Source of the DNA: a bacterium YEK0313
GTDB lineage: Bacteria; Pseudomonadota; Alphaproteobacteria; Rhizobiales; Phreatobacteraceae
Assembly (NCBI GenBank): GCA_000751295.2
Contig: CCMO02000003.1
Coordinates: 201,205 to 265,204, forward strand
Direction of reading: 5' to 3'
DNA: 64,000 nucleotides
Every line of letters begins with the position of its first letter. The stretch's first letter is position 1. The notes under the pieces were generated by a model that was given only the letters and a program-made list of their open reading frames with translations, was not told where the DNA came from and searched no databases. A program made the position numbers and the translations under genes. Positions 61,501-64,000 of this stretch are shown piece after piece.

Positions 61501-61822
61501 CGTTTGGCCCAAGGTCTTCGAGCAGAACCGACGCACCATCCTGTCGGCCGGCATGATCGCCGTGCGCGGGCGCGTTCAGCGCGAAGGCGAAGTCGTTCAC
61601 CTCGTAGTCCAACGGCTGACCGATCTCTCCGCTGAGCTGGCGAGCGTCGGCGAGCGCGACACGGCCTTTCCGTTGCCACACGGTCGGGGCGACGAATTCC
61701 ATCATGCCTCCCCGACGCCCGACCCGCGCGGCCTTGCGCCGAAGGGACTGCGCACGCGCGACATGTACGTCCGCGATCTGCATATCGACTCGATCAAGGT
61801 GAAGACCCGAGACTTTAGATAA
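58550..61822 (+). CDS. dnaE2: Error-prone DNA polymerase DnaE2
   Basis: C-family polymerase of 1090 residues that copies past lesions during SOS. The PHP domain begins VTSHFSFLRGASSCEELF (residue 12); the palm has the acidic triad in EPPDIDVDFEHERR near 383 and further in KVDVLALGML near 528; GFPESHAASFALIAYASAWLK near 725 and an OB-fold near 985-1030 (GVMFITLEDESGIANLVVWPKVFEQNR) follow. The C-terminal RTRDMYVRDLHIDSIKVKTRDF tail is typical. Together with ImuA and ImuB it forms the mutasome. It is on the island, not the flanking chromosome. Confidence 0.95.
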   Translation: MSEPRYVEIQVTSHFSFLRGASSCEELFAQAALAGIEAVAVVDRNSLAGIVRAHEAAKTTGVRLIVGCRLDLADGTSVLVYPTDRPAYSRLCRLLSLGKGRGGKAKCILEWPDLVAYGDGLVAVLVPDLADDECGFRLRRLRDAFGDRAYVALTLHRRPNDQLRLHELSNLAAQMRVPAVVTNDILFHEPGRRILQDVVTCIRHNVTIDTLGDRRERHADRYIKPPEEMHRLFSRYPEALARSLQIADRCRFSLDELAYQYPEERDDPALSPQETLARLTWEGASERYPEGVPDSVTAALQHELRLIEKLDYAPYFLTVNSIVRFARSKDILCQGRGSAANSAVCYVLGITSIDPGRNDLLFERFVSEERREPPDIDVDFEHERREIVMQWVFDTYGRDHAALCSTVIRYRAKGALRDVGKALGLPEDLIGTLSSQVWAWSEEGVEPKHVEELNLNLADRRLRLTLDLARQLMGAPRHLSQHPGGFVLTHDRLDDLVPIEPAAMKDRQVIEWDKDDIDALKFMKVDVLALGMLTCMKKGLDLLSEHKGVNLDLASIPAEDPRTYAMIRKADTLGTFQIESRAQMSMLPRLKPRTYYDLVVQVAIVRPGPIQGDMVHPYLRRREGLEPVHYPKPELEKVLGKTLGVPLFQEQAMRVAIECAGFTPGEADMLRKSMATFKFTGGVSHFRDKLIGGMVANGYEQAFAEQTFKQLEGFGSYGFPESHAASFALIAYASAWLKCWHPEVFCAALLNSQPMGFYAPAQIVRDARDHGVEIRPVCANASRWDCTLEPAGSEERFAVRLGLRMVKGLANAHAAAIVTARADQPFGSVDDLWRRAGIPVAALTQIAEADGFRPPFGLARREALWAIKALRDEPLPLFAAASARETEIVPEVAEPAVILRPMTAGGEVVEDYRHVSLSLRDHPVSFLRRELRRRRMVTCQEAMDAKDGRSLEAAGIVLVRQRPGSAKGVMFITLEDESGIANLVVWPKVFEQNRRTILSAGMIAVRGRVQREGEVVHLVVQRLTDLSAELASVGERDTAFPLPHGRGDEFHHASPTPDPRGLAPKGLRTRDMYVRDLHIDSIKVKTRDFR

Positions 61823-61896
61823 AAGTGTAGAATAGGCTTCTGCGCGACTCATGCCGCGACCACGCAACTCTAGGAAGCGAAGCGACCTGAACGAAT

Positions 61897-62544
61897 ATGC
61901 GCCTCTATCACTTCACTTCGCAGAAATATGGGTTGCTCGCTCTCAAGCAACGTCGTCTGAAGATTGCACGCATCAACGAGCTGAACGATCCCTTCGAATT
62001 TCTTGGATGGAACCTCCGCGACAAGCGCGTCCGCGCGTTTATGCGCAACTGGAAGAATGAACGGGATCGCGAATTCGGCATCGTATGTTTTAGCCGCAAA
62101 TGGTCCCACCCCATGCTTTGGGGCCATTACGCCGAAAAGCACCATGGCATGGCTATCGGCTTTGATGTGCCGGACGGGAACGACACTTATCATCCCGTGA
62201 AGTACCGCCGAGCACGTTTGCCGGCACCATCCGACCGCGAAATCATCAGCGCAGACGTCGATGATCTGCTGCTCACCAAGTTCACCGCGTGGAGGTACGA
62301 GTCCGAATACCGTTGCTTTAGCCGCCTTGCCGACAGTATCCACGAAGGGAACTTGTACTTCGAGGCCTTCACCGACGAGTTGAAGCCGGTGGAGGTGATC
62401 GTCGGCGATCGTTCGACGATCACCAGGGCGGACCTGGCTGAAGCGCTGGGCGACGCCCTCACTCATGTGACCTCCTATAAGGCACGGCCGGCGTTCGGGA
62501 GCTTCAACGTAGTAAGGAACAAGAACGACACCCTCTGGAGGTGA
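61897..62544 (+). CDS. DUF2971-family protein
   Basis: Protein of 215 residues beginning MRLYHFTSQKYGLLALKQRRLKIARINELNDPFEF, a hallmark of DUF2971. Further family features are the CFSRKWSHPMLWGHYAEKHHGMAIGF block near 68 and the RYESEYRCF block near 132. The conserved aromatic and Trp-x2-His-Tyr residues hint at a NAD+- or nucleotide-binding pocket, but no function is proven. No clear ribosome-binding site precedes the ATG. It overlaps the SD region of the next gene, so the two are probably coupled. Confidence 0.78.
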   Translation: MRLYHFTSQKYGLLALKQRRLKIARINELNDPFEFLGWNLRDKRVRAFMRNWKNERDREFGIVCFSRKWSHPMLWGHYAEKHHGMAIGFDVPDGNDTYHPVKYRRARLPAPSDREIISADVDDLLLTKFTAWRYESEYRCFSRLADSIHEGNLYFEAFTDELKPVEVIVGDRSTITRADLAEALGDALTHVTSYKARPAFGSFNVVRNKNDTLWR

Positions 62545-62549
62545 CACCG

Positions 62550-63299
62550 ATGGAACCGAGCGCGGCCGACCTCCTATCGGCCAATCTGGCACGGCTACAC
62601 GCCGGCGAAGAGGAGCTTCGAGAGAAGGCTCTGGGGATGATCGCAGCGGACGACCGCCTGGGACTGCATCTGGCGGTGACCGAGGCAGCGATGGACCTCG
62701 CCGACATACTGCGACAGTTCCAAACCGCCGACGAAGATTTGAAGGTCGTTCAAATTCTCGGCATGCGCACGTTCAACGCATTTGGGGCAAGCATCAAACT
62801 CGCGCTGTCAGGCTACAGCCAGAACAGTGCGCTCATTCTTCGCGATGTGCTCGAGACGACTTTCCTCCTAAGCTATTTCGCCGGCGATCGAAGTCTGATT
62901 GGACGTTGGCGTCTCGCTGATGAGAAGGCGCGTCAGAAAGAATTCGGGCCGGTAAAGGTGCGCGAAGCCATCGACGCTCGCGACGGCTTCACCGGCAAAA
63001 AGCGCTACGAAACCTACAAAATGTTTTCCGAACTCGCTGGCCACCCGACGATGAAGTCCGCGTTCATGATCAGGCCACAGCGCGAAGGCAACGCCGTGAT
63101 CGGTCCCTTTGTAGAGTCGACCACCCTGGACGCGGTTGTCTCGGAAATCGGGAAACTCGCGGTTCAGGTCGGCGAGCAGCTCACTGTGTTCTTTCCACCG
63201 ACGTGGGGTAGCGGCCTTCCAAGCCGACTAGCGTTCGCTACGCTCAAGCAGCGATGGATCGGTACATTCTATCCGGCCGCCGCGTCTACCTTGGACTAG
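62550..63299 (+). CDS. Unknown helical protein, DUF5677-like
   Basis: Protein of 249 residues, mostly helical. LAVTEAAMDLADILRQF near 42, the FNAFGASIKLALSGYSQNSALILRDVLETTFLLSYFAGDRSLIGRW block near 70-110 and FSELAGHPTMKSAF near 157 recall DUF5677-type proteins, which often sit in defence or mobile contexts. I prefer the ATG at 62550, which has GGAG 9 nt upstream; a GTG at 62541 is also possible. It starts 5 bp after the DUF2971 gene. Function unknown. Confidence 0.7.
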   Translation: MEPSAADLLSANLARLHAGEEELREKALGMIAADDRLGLHLAVTEAAMDLADILRQFQTADEDLKVVQILGMRTFNAFGASIKLALSGYSQNSALILRDVLETTFLLSYFAGDRSLIGRWRLADEKARQKEFGPVKVREAIDARDGFTGKKRYETYKMFSELAGHPTMKSAFMIRPQREGNAVIGPFVESTTLDAVVSEIGKLAVQVGEQLTVFFPPTWGSGLPSRLAFATLKQRWIGTFYPAAASTLD

Positions 63300-63305
63300 A
63301 CCTTG

Positions 63306-63457
63306 AGGGGAAAGCCTTCCCCTGCGCCCGAGCCCGTCGGTCTCGGTCGACCCCTTCTGCGGGGCGGCTGCCCCACAACGCCCCGCTGAGAGTGAGAGTG
63401 CGGAGGGATTTTCCGTGACGGGTTGAGGGCTGGAGAAGAGGTCTCCGGCGCCCGTCA
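63306..63457 (+). ncRNA. Candidate structured 5' leader of the DUF932 gene
   Basis: Three hairpins lie in order: AGGGGAA/TTCCCCT at 63306-63323; GCGGGGCG/CGCCCCGC at 63359-63386; and TGACGGG/CCCGTCA at 63416-63422 and 63451-63457, enclosing a second stem GCTGGAGA/TCTCCGGC (63429-63436 and 63442-63449, one G-U pair). The last stem ends at the first base of an ATG (63457). Between them is a purine-rich stretch. This looks like a conserved leader controlling translation; I recognise it as common before DUF932-type plasmid genes but cannot name an RNA family. The 63300-63456 gap has no gene. Confidence 0.45.
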
Positions 63458-63471
63458 TGGAGATTGGTCCC

Positions 63472-63885
63472 ATGACCCAGGTTTCAGTTCTAGACGCGCG
63501 CCGCGACACCAGCGGCGGCTACAAGGTCGATGTCGGCCGCGGAGAGCGGATCGGCCGCGTCTCGTCAGAGTGGTTTTCCCGGCCCGCGGACGAGCGATAT
63601 CTGTCACTGTCCGAGCTGGCGCGCTCCGTCCGCAACCGCGCCGATCGCAGCCGCACGCGCGTTGTGGAAAGCCCGCTCATCCATGTGGAGGCGAACCGCA
63701 GCGACCCGGAGCGGTTGGCGCTCATCCTGCCGGGCACAGATACGCCGATTGCACCCACGCACTGGAGCTTCGGCCAACTGGCCAGCCTGGTCGGTGCGCC
63801 GGCCGCATATCTGCGCCAGCTCCCGGCGCCGCTGGCCGCGATCAACCTGCAATATGGCCTGACGTCCAATCGGGCGTTATCCTGA
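63472..63885 (+). pseudogene. DUF932 (phage/plasmid-related) gene, broken 3' end
   Basis: The N-terminal ~130 residues of a DUF932 protein (family length ~350-400). The block YKVDVGRGERIGRVSSEWFSRPADERYLSLSEL near residue 15 and the run THWSFGQLASLVGAPAAYLRQLPAPLAAINLQYGLTSNRA at 93-134 are typical, but after SNRA the frame reads Leu-Ser-stop, where the family continues for more than 200 residues. An insertion or deletion at about 63878 is the likely cause. The ATG at 63472 is used; the ATG at 63457 is in frame and lies in the leader stem. Confidence 0.8.
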
Positions 63886-64000
63886 CTCTGTAATCCTGTC
63901 TCAGAATCAGGCATGGAAGCGCCTCACCGACGGTTCCGGTGAAGCTCGTCAGACGTCCGGGTCAAGCGTTCCCGCAGCGAAGCGAGGACAACGCTTTACG
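63886..64000. other. Terminal stretch after the DUF932 break, unidentified
   Basis: These 115 bp do not continue DUF932 and contain no gene. They hold a possible hairpin with arms AAGCGTT (63964-63970) and AACGCTT (63990-63996) around a second CGC/GCG pair, and an imperfect stem around TCACCG/CCGGTGA at about 63938-63955. They may be the end of an insertion element, or DNA joined by a deletion; I found no known terminal inverted repeat. Confidence 0.3.

Larger units (their letters stand above)
47956..64000 (+). mobile_element. Integrated genomic island in radC (left end; right end outside window)
   Basis: The left boundary is at or just after the HNHP codons of radC (about 47950-47960). A tyrosine recombinase follows within 200 bp, and the cargo differs from the flanking chromosome: more varied base composition, short defence/TA/SOS modules and unknown genes. 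Island genes include a nuclease, HigBA, HEPN and zinc-hook ATPase genes, imuA-imuB-dnaE2 and a broken DUF932 gene. No conjugation genes appear before 64 kb. The right attachment site and the radC tail should lie beyond the window. Confidence 0.8.

Noticed and set aside
1..64000. CRISPR arrays
   Set aside because: No set of three or more short repeats with even spacers was seen; the repeats found are palindromes or paired boxes.
63886..64000. Named insertion sequence at the window end
   Set aside because: No transposase, target duplication or known terminal repeat can be seen in the 115 bp available.

Overview
This is GC-rich DNA that fits an alphaproteobacterium, most likely of the Hyphomicrobiales (Rhizobiales). 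Supporting signs are alphaproteobacterial-type AddB/AddA, a Mur/Fur regulator without CxxC motifs, a LexA box of the GAAC-N7-GAAC type, a cluster of GANTC (CcrM-type) sites, and a DUF932 gene of the kind found on rhizobial plasmids and islands. I cannot name the genus. No rRNA, tRNA or CRISPR array was seen. Annotation rests on reading translated frames, motifs, spacing and ribosome-binding sites; no database search was possible.

Region 1 (1-47.2 kb) looks like ordinary chromosome. It opens with an OmpR-type response regulator, an unusual GANTC-rich intergenic region, a Suv3-like helicase with a small S4 RNA-binding protein, and metX-metW. On the minus strand follows a nitrate-assimilation cluster, read nasT / nrtA-nrtB-nrtC-flp-like reductase-nasA / SDR. 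A candidate sigma-54 promoter and a NasT-type antitermination leader precede nrtA. Next come an SDR, a trans-aconitate methyltransferase, an N-formylglutamate deformylase and an SH3 protein on the minus strand, then a D-2-hydroxyacid dehydrogenase on the plus strand. A tightly coupled minus-strand trio (split sulfopyruvate/phosphonopyruvate-type decarboxylase plus a MoeB/ThiF protein) diverges from a sulfolactaldehyde-reductase-like gene, which suggests C3-sulfonate metabolism. AddB-AddA, PlsC, Fur/Mur, a TAXI binding protein, an AcuI-like reductase, a glycerophosphodiesterase, a PLP enzyme and a ParS-ParT (Xre-RES) toxin-antitoxin pair follow. A LysR regulator then diverges from a catabolic operon: SDR, split transketolase, L-threonate-dehydrogenase-like enzyme and a TRAP transporter.

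Region 2 (about 47.95 kb to the end) is an integrated island. The radC gene breaks off exactly at its HNHP metal-binding motif and is followed by a tyrosine recombinase. Cargo includes a secreted nuclease, a HigBA pair, a group of unrecognised genes with HEPN-like RNase signatures including a zinc-hook ABC ATPase coupled to an XRE protein (a candidate anti-phage system), a LexA-controlled imuA-imuB-dnaE2 mutagenesis cassette, two uncharacterised genes, and a DUF932 gene that has a structured 5' leader and breaks off near the window end. The right end of the island is not in the window.
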